A program made the position numbers and the translations under genes. A stretch of 64,000 nucleotides of DNA, taken from positions 1 through 64,000 of the forward strand of contig NZ_JAUUTW010000023.1 in NCBI RefSeq assembly GCF_030676415.1, given 5' to 3'. Of this stretch, positions 9,564 through 19,900 are shown piece after piece. A model generated the notes under the pieces. It was not told where the DNA came from, searched no databases, and worked only from the letters and a program-made list of their open reading frames with translations. The first letter of the stretch is position 1. Every line of letters starts with the position of its first letter. The DNA comes from Peribacillus frigoritolerans (GTDB taxonomy: Bacteria > Bacillota > Bacilli > Bacillales > DSM-1321).

Positions 9564-10753
9564 TTCGCCATCACCCCTGACCTGTCAGACTTTAGTTGGC
9601 CATGTTCAAAAAAACTAACCTTTATCCCCCTCGAAACAGCTGTAGAACTTGACAGCCTTTCCTCATCAGTAAGATCTGCCTGTTTCTTCACACATAACAT
9701 TAATCCCTGATTAGGCCGGAAAGCACTCAATATGTCCACCTTTTCTAAGGTTAAGTCTGAAACGATGAATATCACAGCAGCGTTTGCCGGAAGAATTCCC
9801 TTCCGGACATTTTCGTTCCATGCGTTTACAACACCCGGCTCTTCTTTAGCAAGCCGGTAAAAAATCTTTCGTTTCTGTTTGTTGCCTGCTGCTGCCGGTA
9901 TGATTAACCTCGCTCCCATACTCACATACCCAATTTCCATGCCTTTCTTTAACATGGCGTGTGTAATGGAAGCCGCCATTTCAATGGATTCTTCGAATAA
10001 ATCCGACGGCTTTTCATCAAGCATGATGAATACATCCCGGTTTTTCTGCACTTCGAATTCCTTCGTCATGATTTCACTCGTTCTAGCCGTCGCCTTCCAG
10101 TTAATCCATGACAACTGATCGCCTGGCTGATATTCCCTTACCCCGGAGACTACTGATTGTTCCCGTTGTGTTTTCTTTGTTGAAACCACTGTCCCCTGAT
10201 TGAACACTCGATCAAGATCACTGTAGGCAAGCTCATGATAACGAGGAAAAACAGTTATCTTCAAAGGTGAACTATATATCGCTTCCTTTTCGACTAGCCC
10301 AAAAAAGTCCCCAATCCAAAAGCGGATCGATTGAAACGAATGCTCTCCGCGCTGCAAGTTTTCCAAGGTATATGACAGGCTGAAGGTACGCTTGAATCCC
10401 GGAAAGATAATAATTTTCCTTTGGAATCCCCTATCTTCCATCTGCTGAGGCAATTCCTCCTCTACCACCATAAATAATAGGGGCAGCCAGTTTTTACGGG
10501 TAAACGTCCATGCAATTTCAACAGTTTCGCCGGCCTGGCATTCCCTTTTATTGACCTTTCTCTCAAGGGTAAAATCATGCAGCGGATAAAACAGCAGAAT
10601 CGAAGCGTACACAGAAAACGGCAAAAATGAATAAAAAATGAACCAACTGACAAAACCGCCTTGAAACATTGCATAGCAAAAAGAAACGGTCATGAGTAAT
10701 ACAAGTCCGATCACACTCATATTCCCCTTTAAAATGTTGATGAATTTACGCAT
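9560..10753 (-). CDS. yeaD: DUF58 domain protein
   Basis: Protein of 397 aa with two N-terminal membrane helices and a C-terminal DUF58 region recognisable from REYQPGDQLSWINWKATART followed by a von Willebrand A-like segment beginning VFIMLDEKP. In this family the protein is thought to work with a MoxR ATPase, perhaps in assembling or remodelling a membrane complex; the exact role is unknown. It overlaps both neighbours by a few bases, so the three genes are translationally coupled. Confidence 0.9.
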   Translation of the reverse strand: MRKFINILKGNMSVIGLVLLMTVSFCYAMFQGGFVSWFIFYSFLPFSVYASILLFYPLHDFTLERKVNKRECQAGETVEIAWTFTRKNWLPLLFMVVEEELPQQMEDRGFQRKIIIFPGFKRTFSLSYTLENLQRGEHSFQSIRFWIGDFFGLVEKEAIYSSPLKITVFPRYHELAYSDLDRVFNQGTVVSTKKTQREQSVVSGVREYQPGDQLSWINWKATARTSEIMTKEFEVQKNRDVFIMLDEKPSDLFEESIEMAASITHAMLKKGMEIGYVSMGARLIIPAAAGNKQKRKIFYRLAKEEPGVVNAWNENVRKGILPANAAVIFIVSDLTLEKVDILSAFRPNQGLMLCVKKQADLTDEERLSSSTAVSRGIKVSFFEHGQLKSDRSGVMAK

Positions 10754-11709
10754 TAGGTCACAGCCCGCTTCACAGGCACTTGTGTTGTCGCGACAATTTC
10801 ATGTATCACCATTCCAGCATCGAAGCCATCATAATTCGCTTCAGGTTTCAAAATAAGCCTGTGGGAAAATACGAATGGAACTAAATATTGAACATCGTCT
10901 GGCAGAACATAGTCCCTGCGCTGGATCAGCGCGTAAGCTTGGGCTGCCTTCATCAATGCTATCGATCCACGCGGGCTTACCCCTAAATAGACCGCTTCAT
11001 GCGTACGTGTTTGATTCGCCAATTCAACAATATATCGTTTTATTGTGTCATCCACTATCACCGCTTTTACCTCAGCCTGTAATTCTATCAATTCATCCAA
11101 GGTGATGACGGATTCCAGCTCCTCAAGCGGTGCCGTATATTGTGCCCTATGAAGAACCTCTATCTCTTCTTCCACACCCGGATAGCCCATTTTCATTTTT
11201 AATAGGAATCTATCCAATTGAGCCTCCGGAAGCGGATATGTTCCCTCGTACTCGATCGGATTTTGTGTCGCCATTACGAAGAAGGGCTTCTCCAATCCTC
11301 TTGTGACACCATCAATAGTAACACTTGCCTCTTCCATGGCTTCAAGCAATGCAGACTGAGTTTTCGGCGAGGTCCGGTTAATTTCATCGGCTAAAATAAT
11401 ATGTCCCATTATCGGACCTGGCCTAAAAATGAATTCTTGTTCCTTAGGATTGAAGATCGAAACACCGGTAACATCAGAAGGAAGTAAATCAGGTGTAAAT
11501 TGAATTCGCTTAAAGCTTGCACCTATTGATTTTGCCAGTGCTCTTACCATGACTGTCTTTCCCACACCCGGAACATCCTCCAATAAGACATGTCCACCGG
11601 AAAGGAGTGCCACGATGCTTAGTTCTGCTATATCCCGTTTTCCGATAATCACCTTTTCGATATTCGCCAGAACCATTTCCAGTTTTTGATTGACCTGCTT
11701 ATAAATCAT
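10753..11709 (-). CDS. yeaC: MoxR-family AAA ATPase
   Basis: Cytoplasmic AAA+ ATPase of 318 aa, probably chaperone-like. Walker A is EDVPGVGKT (about residues 44-52), Walker B is ILADEINR (about 108-115), and the sensor region reads VMATQNPIEYEGTYPLPEAQLDRF, typical of MoxR. It is the first gene of the minus-strand operon with the DUF58 and transglutaminase genes, and its stop codon touches the next start. A GGTAGAG ribosome site precedes the ATG. Confidence 0.93.
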   Translation of the reverse strand: MIYKQVNQKLEMVLANIEKVIIGKRDIAELSIVALLSGGHVLLEDVPGVGKTVMVRALAKSIGASFKRIQFTPDLLPSDVTGVSIFNPKEQEFIFRPGPIMGHIILADEINRTSPKTQSALLEAMEEASVTIDGVTRGLEKPFFVMATQNPIEYEGTYPLPEAQLDRFLLKMKMGYPGVEEEIEVLHRAQYTAPLEELESVITLDELIELQAEVKAVIVDDTIKRYIVELANQTRTHEAVYLGVSPRGSIALMKAAQAYALIQRRDYVLPDDVQYLVPFVFSHRLILKPEANYDGFDAGMVIHEIVATTQVPVKRAVT

Positions 11710-11907
11710 TCTCTACCTCCCGAGATTCACATTATCACTATTATTTCATACCTTTTCTATATCACGCATTTTACATTAAGCTCCAATTAAACCTTACATT
11801 GTAAGTTTACTAGATATTCGGCAAACCATAAACGAATTTGTCTAAAAATATTAATGCGGCTTAATCAAAAAGGTATGGTAAAACTGTTGCTAAGTGAATA
11901 TGAACCT

Positions 11908-12222
11908 TGCAGAAAAAGGTGCTGCCTTGTCAGCTTAATAGGGAATTCGGTTTAAAACCGAAGCTGTTTCCGCAGCTGTAAGTGCTAATGAAATAAGATG
12001 CATACCACTATTTGAGGATGTAATCGCACGCCGATTACCGTCCATTTACCCAAATGGGAAGGTTCTTAGAGTAAAATGACGCACAAGCCAGAAGACCTGC
12101 CTTCTTTCATCGTATGATGCTCTTCGGAAGATAGGAGATTGTACGGCTCTTCCATGTTTTTTCTACTACAGATACATAGATGCCCGAAGCCGACCAAAAC
12201 TCTTGGTCGGCTATTTGTTTTA
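11908..12222 (+). promoter_or_regulatory. Cobalamin riboswitch with terminator
   Basis: The plus strand carries the B12-box family pattern: AATAGGGAATTCGGTTTAAA, CCGAAGCTGTTTCCGCAGCTG, TAAGTGC, and near the 3' end GCCAGAAGACCTGCC. A hairpin AGCCGACCAA/TTGGTCGGCT followed by ATTTGTTTT at 12188-12222 is a good terminator for the expression platform. It lies 54 nt before the btuF-like gene, so cobalamin should repress that gene. Confidence 0.92.
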
Positions 12223-12275
12223 CTGGGAAAAGCAACGGAGGTCATTCACCCAATACGTAAAAGGAGGAATAAATA

Positions 12276-13226
12276 ATGAAGAAAACCCTACGATTCAGTT
12301 GGATTTCCATGCTGATGCTTACCCTTTTCCTTACCGGATGCGGAGTGAACGAAGATCAAGCCGCAACGGATAATAAAGATAGTGAAAAGGCCGAAGAAAT
12401 CAAGGATTATACGGTTACGGATGATACTGGAGAGAAAATAAAATTCAAGAAAACTCCAGAAAAAGTCATTTCACTTCAGCCAAGCAATACGGAAATTTTA
12501 TTTGCCCTCGAACAGGGTGATAAAGTCGTCGGCGTGACAGACTTCGATAATTATCCAGAGGAAGCAAAGAATATCGAGCATGTTTCAGACTCTGTTACTA
12601 TCAATGCAGAAAAAATCATTGCCTTGAAACCTGATGCCATCATAGCTTATACCATTGGTGATGAAGCGACACTGCAACCACTCGAAGATCCTGGCATCCC
12701 TGTGTTCATTATTGAATCTGCGGCAAATTTCGATGATGTATACGGTGATATCGGGCAAATTGCTAAAGTGATGGGTGTTGCCGAAAAAGGGGATGAATTA
12801 TTGAAAGATATCAAATCCCAAATTGCAAGTGTCGAAGAAAAAGTGGAAACTTTAGACGAAAAGGAACAAACATACTTTGAAATTAGCCCTGCTCCGGAAA
12901 TCTATACAACAGGAGCGGAAACATTCCAACATGAAATCCTGGATACTGCCGGCATTAAAAACATCTTTGATGACCAAAAAGGCTGGGTTAAGGTATCTGA
13001 TGAAGAAATCGTCAAAAGGAACCCTAAATCCATCATCACCACTGCCACGTATGCAGATGATGCTGTTGGTGAAATAAAAGCGCGTAAAGGCTGGGAAGAT
13101 ATCAATGCGGTGAAGAACGATGACGTCCATTTGCTTGATGAAAATGTCATGTCACGTCCTGGACCAAGGATCGGGGAAGCTGTTGAACTCGCAGCAAAGA
13201 CTGTTTATCCTGACTTGTTCAAATAA
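12276..13226 (+). CDS. btuF: ABC transporter substrate-binding lipoprotein, probable cobalamin binder
   Basis: Extracytoplasmic binding lipoprotein of 316 aa. It has a lipoprotein signal with lipobox LTGC (Cys near 22), an acidic linker, and a helical-backbone binding fold of the BtuF/FhuD type (PEKVISLQPSNTEILFALEQGDKVVGVT, then LKPDAIIAYT). AAAGGAGGAAT precedes the ATG. The upstream cobalamin riboswitch is the main reason for assigning B12. No permease or ATPase gene is next to it, so those parts must be elsewhere. A siderophore substrate is possible but less likely given the riboswitch. Confidence 0.82.
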   Translation: MKKTLRFSWISMLMLTLFLTGCGVNEDQAATDNKDSEKAEEIKDYTVTDDTGEKIKFKKTPEKVISLQPSNTEILFALEQGDKVVGVTDFDNYPEEAKNIEHVSDSVTINAEKIIALKPDAIIAYTIGDEATLQPLEDPGIPVFIIESAANFDDVYGDIGQIAKVMGVAEKGDELLKDIKSQIASVEEKVETLDEKEQTYFEISPAPEIYTTGAETFQHEILDTAGIKNIFDDQKGWVKVSDEEIVKRNPKSIITTATYADDAVGEIKARKGWEDINAVKNDDVHLLDENVMSRPGPRIGEAVELAAKTVYPDLFK

Positions 13227-13232
13227 CACGAA

Positions 13233-13272
13233 AGGAGGATGCGCCAATAATGGCGCATCCTCTTCCTTTTCC
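13233..13272 (+). terminator. Terminator after btuF
   Basis: AGGATGCGCCA and TGGCGCATCCT form a perfect 11-bp stem followed by CTTCCTTTT, starting a few bases after the stop codon. Confidence 0.8.
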
Positions 13273-13398
13273 CGCTCCGGTCTTTAGGGCAATGAAGCCA
13301 CACCCTTCCGATTTGTATTTTCTTAAGTAAACTTCCTTTCTGTCTTGTTTATGCTAAAATGAATGCAATCCACTCATAAGATATAAGAGGTACTGATC

Positions 13399-13476
13399 AT
13401 GTATAAAAAATTCTTCATTTTGATCTTCGCAGCCGCCCTTCTTTTAGGGCTTATTAAAACCGTTATGGATATGTAG
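13399..13476 (+). CDS. Possible 25-aa membrane peptide
   Basis: Short open frame MYKKFFILIFAAALLLGLIK followed by TVMDM. It has two lysines then one hydrophobic helix, with AGAGG about 9 nt before the ATG and a strong terminator directly after its stop. These three signs make a small membrane peptide plausible. I do not recognise it, and chance cannot be excluded. Confidence 0.4.
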   Translation: MYKKFFILIFAAALLLGLIKTVMDM

Positions 13477-13477
13477 C

Positions 13478-13524
13478 AAAAACAGCCCGAGTCCTGACTT
13501 ATGCCAGGAATCGGGCTGTTTTCA
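13478..13524. terminator. Bidirectional terminator between the small ORF and essA
   Basis: AAAACAGCCCGA and TCGGGCTGTTTT form a long stem with T-runs on both strands. It can stop the plus-strand small ORF and the minus-strand type VII operon. Confidence 0.85.
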
Positions 13525-14004
13525 TTTTCGTTTAACCTCTCCATTCAGCTTCCCCATTTTCGGAATGAGGATAAAAAACAGACAAACGACCAAAAGTGCC
13601 AAAACGACGCCGAGCAATATCGTCAGGTCAAAATTAAGGGAAGGCTCTGTTTCTTCTTCGCTTCTCGTTCGAATGCCGACCTCAGAGAATAATCCAAGCT
13701 GTTCTGATTTTAAAGCGATGGTATTATTTTGATTCCCCGTCATCGGAGACAGAAACAGTGAGTCCTTCACCGAGTCAATGACATCATATTTCCCTCTTTC
13801 AAATGTGAGATCCTTTTGTTCTTCAGGCAGGTTCCGCTTCTGTTCCAACAATCCTTCCTCATGGAAATACTCCGTTTGAATATCAATATCCTTTTCTTGA
13901 TATTCATTGGGCTCCACCATGGGTTTCTCTTCCGCCCCGCCATGAGGTGCATGGCTAAAAAACAGGATGAGCAAGACAGCCATTACGTATTTATTCCACT
14001 TCAT
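13522..14004 (-). CDS. essA: Type VII secretion protein EssA
   Basis: Small membrane component of the Gram-positive type VIIb (Ess/Yuk) export machine; equivalent to B. subtilis YueC. The 160-aa protein has an N-terminal signal-like helix (YVMAVLLILFFSHAPHGGA), a hydrophilic middle and one C-terminal helix (LTILLGVVLALLVVCLFFILI) with a basic tail. It overlaps esaA by 14 nt and is the last gene of the operon. Identification rests on position, size and topology. Confidence 0.85.
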   Translation of the reverse strand: MKWNKYVMAVLLILFFSHAPHGGAEEKPMVEPNEYQEKDIDIQTEYFHEEGLLEQKRNLPEEQKDLTFERGKYDVIDSVKDSLFLSPMTGNQNNTIALKSEQLGLFSEVGIRTRSEEETEPSLNFDLTILLGVVLALLVVCLFFILIPKMGKLNGEVKRK

Positions 14005-16918
14005 GGGCCATTGCTCTTCTTTCTGTAAGACGCTTCACTATATATGGAATGATCGTTGCGATAAGCGTCAGCACAATCAAGGTGATACTAGCCGGAATGA
14101 ATGCCGACTGATTACCGAATTGAATGGACATGTATACGTCTGCAACCGGGTGGTCTGCATTGAAATTAGGCATGATTAAATCCATTAATGGAATGGTAAA
14201 GAAACTGATCAAACCAATCACCAGGATAGCACCGACAAACGGCCCAATCGAGAAGGCAAGTCGGGTAAACGCTGAACAGAAGAATAAAAGCAGGACGGTG
14301 AAAACGGTCCATTTAATCTCCTGCATATCTCCCAGGGGATAGATCTTCAAACCATACATGCTGATGATTAAACCTACGATCAGATTCAATAAGGTAAACA
14401 AGGCCGCATGGACCATCATTGGTATGGTTTCATAATGATGCAGGAAGAAACCGATCAATAACCCAGAAATGAGTATGATCACCAACATGACGATTGGCGG
14501 GATATTAACTTTTTCCTGATGAAGGACTTCCCCGCTGATTTGTACGGGATTCGCTAGATATTCGTACACATACCCGTTCTGCTGATCATCGACTAGAGTG
14601 TTGTTCAAGACACTATATACGTCCGTCTTGATTTTTTCGGTTGAGTCTACATTTTGGGACCAATTATCATTAAGCTGATCGGCCCTTTCCTGTACTGACC
14701 CCACTTTCGCTTGCAGGTCTGCTGTATCCTTCGTGACCGTGTCCTGTCGTTCCGCTACAGAATTGACAAGTTCGGAAATGAAGCCGACAGTTGTTGCCGT
14801 ATTGTCTTGAAGTGATACAAACATTTCTCCATCAAGGTTAACTGGCGGCTCGGCCTCCATTTCAGGAACTTCCATATGATCTGACAAATTGGCAGACACT
14901 TCTTGAGCCTTCCCCGTAATTGCCGCTAATTCAGCTAAAGTAGCTTTCTGCCCCGTTTCAACGTTAGCATCATATTCTTTCATATAACCCATAATGGAAT
15001 CTGAGAACATCCCGAAGTTCTCGTTGACACCTGCTAAACTGGCTTTAACGAGTTTAGCTTCTTCATCTACCTTTCCAGAAACCCCATTTTTCAAGTTTTC
15101 CAATTCTTTTATATTGGCTGCAAATACCTTTTCTACATTTGCTTCCGTGACTCTTTCAGCCAATTCACCATAAGATGAGAGTGAACCGTAATAGGCAAGG
15201 AGGGTAGTTGAATCCCGATTGGTGATAGGATTCTCAAAGGCCTTCACCAGCACCGCTCGCCTTTCTCCCCCCACTTTTTCAAGAAGTGACTGTTCGAGAG
15301 TCTTGATTTCTGCGATGGCCTCATCGATTGTCATACTCTGGATGTCCTGTAATTTTTGAATATCTTCCTGTGACTTTTTCCATTGGTCACCTAAATCCTT
15401 ATAATTCGTACCGAGTTCATTATAATCAGCTTGTAATTGCGTAAACTGCGCCAGCAGATCATTATATGAATCCACCAGTGTATTAAACTCCGTTATCACT
15501 TGATTATAATTTCCCGTTCTGCCGCTTACCGTTCCGCTGAGATTATTGATTTCCGTTTGGAGTTCTGCTGTAAGAATGTTGATTTGTTCAGCAGCTCCTT
15601 CACTTCCTTCTGCCGGCACCAAACTTTCAAGTGCCGTGTTGATCCCATTGATTTGATCCAGCAGTACCTGTAGCGACAGTTCATCAATCGGGTCCTTCTT
15701 TTCAGGTGCAGCAACCGATTCACCTTTTCCCGTTTCCGTTTCAATATCTTCTATAGGCGTCGTTCCCTCACCAATAACCTCCCCATCACCAGAGCTGCTT
15801 GCAAGATTTCCTCTTTGCACAAGCAAGGTAGACTGAAGGTTATCAAGACCCGCCTCTTCCGATTGTTTCAATTGTTCAATCGAGCTCTGTTGATCTTGGG
15901 TGATTTTCGTAATTTGTTCTACTTGGTTGTCTTTCATGCTTGTTGAAAATTGTTCCAATTCATTACTACTGGAATCAAGTTTCTGCTGCATGATTCCAAC
16001 ATTCTCACTAATGCCTTGATCATTAAGGCTGTATTTCGTATTCATCCCTTGCTGAATCTCTGGTAAAGATTGGTTTGCCTCATTCAGCACCTTGTCATAT
16101 GATTGAACACTCTCCTCGACCAGCTGCTGATTTTGGACTGAAGCCTTCTCAAAAAGGTTACTTTGAGCTTTTTGATATTCCTCAAAAGAAACTACATCTT
16201 GTACAAAGGAAGCCATTTGAGTCTTAGTGTTCCCTATTTCATCCATTGTTTCAGTACTCGTTTTGCCTGCATCCTTCGTCTGGGCAAAGACTCCTTCAAG
16301 CATGTCCTTATGCTGCTTGATTTCGCCGGCAAGGCTTTCCGAGCTTGGAGTATAAAACTCATACATCGTGTTTTGAAAAGCGATTTCTTTAGCGAGGACA
16401 TTATCAAACTTCTTACGGATGTCCTCGACTGATTGGGAAACATAGCTCCAATACTGTGTGGAAATATGCTTATTCATTTTGCTCTTTGTCTTCTCTAATT
16501 CCTTTTGTACCTTTTCCATGTTCTCTGCATTCAAACTAGGTTGTACCTTGTACTTTATTCCCGCCTTGACAGGCTGTTCATCATCGAACGTATAAATATT
16601 TTCTGAAAAATCGGATGGGAAATATATAACTGCATCATACTTTTCATTTGCAAGTCCACTTTCCGCCGTACTTCTATTAACCACAAACCACTCATATTCA
16701 GAATCCTTGTCCAATGTAGTAACAAGCTCTGAGCCCACGAAAATGGGATTATTGTTAAATTCAGTGCCATTATCTTCATTTACAATGGCGATTTCACGAG
16801 AAGCCGTTTCTGTCTTTTTCATTGGATTTTGGCCAATATATGAAAAAAACAAGATTGGCAGCGCTAAGATCACCAGTATTTTACCGATTAATAGCATCGG
16901 TTTTATTTTTTCAGACAC
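13991..16918 (-). CDS. esaA: Type VII secretion protein EsaA (YueB-like)
   Basis: Large membrane protein of the type VIIb system; its B. subtilis counterpart YueB is also the SPP1 phage receptor. The protein has one N-terminal helix (LLIGKILVILALPILFFSYI), a long extracellular coiled-coil-rich stalk, and about five C-terminal helices from IPPIVMLVIILISGLLIGFF onward, the usual Pip/EsaA layout. I place the start at the GTG at 16918 (975 aa, VSEKIKPMLL), which overlaps the essC stop by 8 nt and follows GAAGGAGAG; the frame is open 20 codons further upstream inside essC. Confidence 0.92.
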   Translation of the reverse strand: MSEKIKPMLLIGKILVILALPILFFSYIGQNPMKKTETASREIAIVNEDNGTEFNNNPIFVGSELVTTLDKDSEYEWFVVNRSTAESGLANEKYDAVIYFPSDFSENIYTFDDEQPVKAGIKYKVQPSLNAENMEKVQKELEKTKSKMNKHISTQYWSYVSQSVEDIRKKFDNVLAKEIAFQNTMYEFYTPSSESLAGEIKQHKDMLEGVFAQTKDAGKTSTETMDEIGNTKTQMASFVQDVVSFEEYQKAQSNLFEKASVQNQQLVEESVQSYDKVLNEANQSLPEIQQGMNTKYSLNDQGISENVGIMQQKLDSSSNELEQFSTSMKDNQVEQITKITQDQQSSIEQLKQSEEAGLDNLQSTLLVQRGNLASSSGDGEVIGEGTTPIEDIETETGKGESVAAPEKKDPIDELSLQVLLDQINGINTALESLVPAEGSEGAAEQINILTAELQTEINNLSGTVSGRTGNYNQVITEFNTLVDSYNDLLAQFTQLQADYNELGTNYKDLGDQWKKSQEDIQKLQDIQSMTIDEAIAEIKTLEQSLLEKVGGERRAVLVKAFENPITNRDSTTLLAYYGSLSSYGELAERVTEANVEKVFAANIKELENLKNGVSGKVDEEAKLVKASLAGVNENFGMFSDSIMGYMKEYDANVETGQKATLAELAAITGKAQEVSANLSDHMEVPEMEAEPPVNLDGEMFVSLQDNTATTVGFISELVNSVAERQDTVTKDTADLQAKVGSVQERADQLNDNWSQNVDSTEKIKTDVYSVLNNTLVDDQQNGYVYEYLANPVQISGEVLHQEKVNIPPIVMLVIILISGLLIGFFLHHYETIPMMVHAALFTLLNLIVGLIISMYGLKIYPLGDMQEIKWTVFTVLLLFFCSAFTRLAFSIGPFVGAILVIGLISFFTIPLMDLIMPNFNADHPVADVYMSIQFGNQSAFIPASITLIVLTLIATIIPYIVKRLTERRAMAHEVE

Positions 16919-19900
16919 TTTCTTGCACTCTCCTTCTTTCTTCACTAAGTGGAATTTGGATTTTACTCTCCTGGCCATTCAGCACAAAGTATCCGTAACC
17001 CGGCAGTATTTCTTCTTCTTTTCTGGAATAGGAGAGGGTATACAAGCTTTGGTCCGATTTTTTAAGAAGCAAAACAGCCTGTCTGACTTGTTTCAGTTCG
17101 GTTGTCAACGAATCATACCCCTTTGTGAAGTCGTTGGCATTTCCAGCGACCATAAGACTAAACCCGAGATGGCTGTACTGTTTCATCAAACCGCTGATCC
17201 TATCCTGAATCCTGCCGTCTATCGTTTGTTGGATCCTTGAAATGCTATCTATGATAAACATGATCGGCGGGAATTCCAGTTGCTTCATCGGTTTCATTTC
17301 CAATGCCGCTAGATAACTTCGTTCACGTTCTTCCAATATTCCAGTGATATGATCGAGCCATTCGGTTATCTGGTCTTTTGTTTCCACATAGCGCACCTTC
17401 TCCTCAAATGCATAAGAAGATAGGCCACGATCAACTCCGTCAAATAAACCAATTTCCCCAATTGTCTGTGTAAGCAACGATTCCAAGAGCACTTTAAGGA
17501 CATTCGTTTTCCCTTTACGTGACTGTCCTACGACAAGCAGGAATGGATTGGAACTCAACTCCACGAAAACAGGTGTAACGCTTTCCTCTGAAAGCCCGAT
17601 CGGAATGGAGTCTTTCTTAATGGCTTGTGAGCAGTAACTCTTGAAGCTGCTTGAATCAAGACGTGCCGGTAACATCGGAATCGCCGGCGGTTTGGCCATT
17701 TCCTTATATTTAACCTTATGTTCTGCCACAGCTTGTTTCATTTCTTCCAAAACGGCTATATCATCCGCTCCATCGGCTGGTAAATAAACCTGCGTGAGAT
17801 AGGTTTGGTCCTTTTTCACCAACGCCCTACCAGGAACAGGTTCATTTTCATAAGGGGTTCTCCCCAAAACTGAATATTGTTCCGAACTGTCCATTAAGTA
17901 ATGGACGACCTTCGTCTTAAGACTATTCATTAACGGCTGGCGAATCGCATTGATTCTCGTTGCCGTTAAAATCATGAATATTCCAAGTGATTGTCCATCA
18001 CGTGCAAACTGAACGAATTGCGCTTCCTGGTCCTGCATCTCATCCTTCACCAAGTCAAAATTGTCGACCACGATATAAATGATCGGCAATTTATCTTCCA
18101 CTAATGCATTATAAAGCTTTATGTTACTAAGCTCTTTTTCTGAAAAAAGCTGCTTACGCCTTTCCATTTCCGCCTTCATGAATAACATGAATTTTTCAAT
18201 TTTCCTTAACTCATCGAACCTAAAGTATTCCCCAGTATGAGGCAGCTGGCGCATCGGCAGTAAAGCGCTATTCCCGAAATCGAATATATAATAATGCAGT
18301 TCTTCAGGACTGAATTGATCTGCAAAACTAAAGAGAAGTGTCAAAACGGTGGTTGACTTGCCGTATCCGGAAGAACCAAAAACCCCAACATTCCCATCTT
18401 CAATCCAGTTATAGACATAATTTGTCTGGCTCTGCAATTCGGGCTCATCCTTCATTCCCAGGTGGAATTGATTCCTCGTCAGGCTTCTTTCAGTGTTTCT
18501 CGATAAACGATCTGAAAGAGGCGGCAGCCATGGGCTTGCCAACTTCTTAATCTCCATTTCTTCCTGTGTCGCCACAATTCGATCCGCCACAGCTTCAATT
18601 TCACTAACCTTTTCTTTCCTCTTATTAGTGATCTGTTCCGATACATTTGAGATTTGAACAAGACCGAGGTCTGTGACAAGTGCCACTTCATCCTCAGATC
18701 CAACCGTATCCTCTAAATATGGTGCACCGCTCCACGCAGACTGGAACAATTCATAAACCTCGTTATTTCCTACCTGCAAATATCCCCGTCCGGTGACAGT
18801 AATATTTGCCGCATCGCTATTTTTAAGAATTTCCTTACTATCATTGGCATCCTGCACTTTCAAGGAAATTTTAAAACGGGCATTACTCCAAATCTGGTTA
18901 TCAATTACACCGCCCGGCTTTTGTGTAGCAAGAATTAAATGAACTCCCAAGCTCCGTCCAATTCGAGCCGTACTCACTAATTCGCGGATGAAATCTGGTT
19001 CTTCGTTTTTAAGTTCCGCAAACTCATCCGATATCAAAAATAAGTGCGGTAACGGTACATCCGCTTTGCCTTCTTTGTATAAGTCCGTGTAATCGTTGAT
19101 ATGATTGACTTCGTATCGATCAAACATGCGCTGGCGCTTCTTCAATTCGCTATTGATGGAGGCTAGTGCCCTGGCACTGAAGTTCTTGCTTCCCTCAATA
19201 TTCGTAATGACCCCCAGCAGATGCGGAATCTGCCTGAATGGCTGTGCCATTCCCCCACCTTTATAATCAATGAGCAAAAAGGCCACTTCATGTGGATGAT
19301 AATGAACGGCTAAAGATAGGATGTAGGTTTGCAGTAATTCACTTTTCCCCGATCCTGTCGTTCCAGCAACCAATCCATGGGGGCCATGCGCCTTTTCATG
19401 CAAATTCAATTCAACCCTATCCGTTTTCCCTTTCAATCCAATGGGAACTGCCAAGGATTTGGAAGACTGATTGGTCCGCCAGTTTTGGCTTATAGGCAGA
19501 TCTTCCACTTCACGAGCTTTCAATAATTCCAGAAATGATACCGTTTCTGGAATGGAATTGTTCATGCCTTTTTGATGATCTAGTGAACGCAGCGTCCGTG
19601 CAAAACGCTCATTCCCTTCTTTTGAATGTGCATCAAGTGTAAAAGGAGTATGAACCGCCTTCGTTTGCTGAATGAGAATCTCACCCTCAAAATCATTTAT
19701 GTACTTCACAAGCGTATGGACATTTTCCGTCAAACTCTCTTTTGCATCCGCTGCAAAAATCGTCGAGATACCTAAATCGTCTGTTTTACCTTCTAAATAT
19801 TCCAATATGACATGCTCCGCAATTAAATTACGATCCGTGACAATAAAGACCAAGTGGGGAGTGAATCTCACTTTCCCTTTGTTCTCATCCAAATCTCTTT

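Noticed and set aside
16919-16978. Upstream ATG of esaA inside essC
   Set aside because: It would overlap essC by 68 nt without a ribosome site, whereas the GTG at 16918 has one and gives the family N-terminus.
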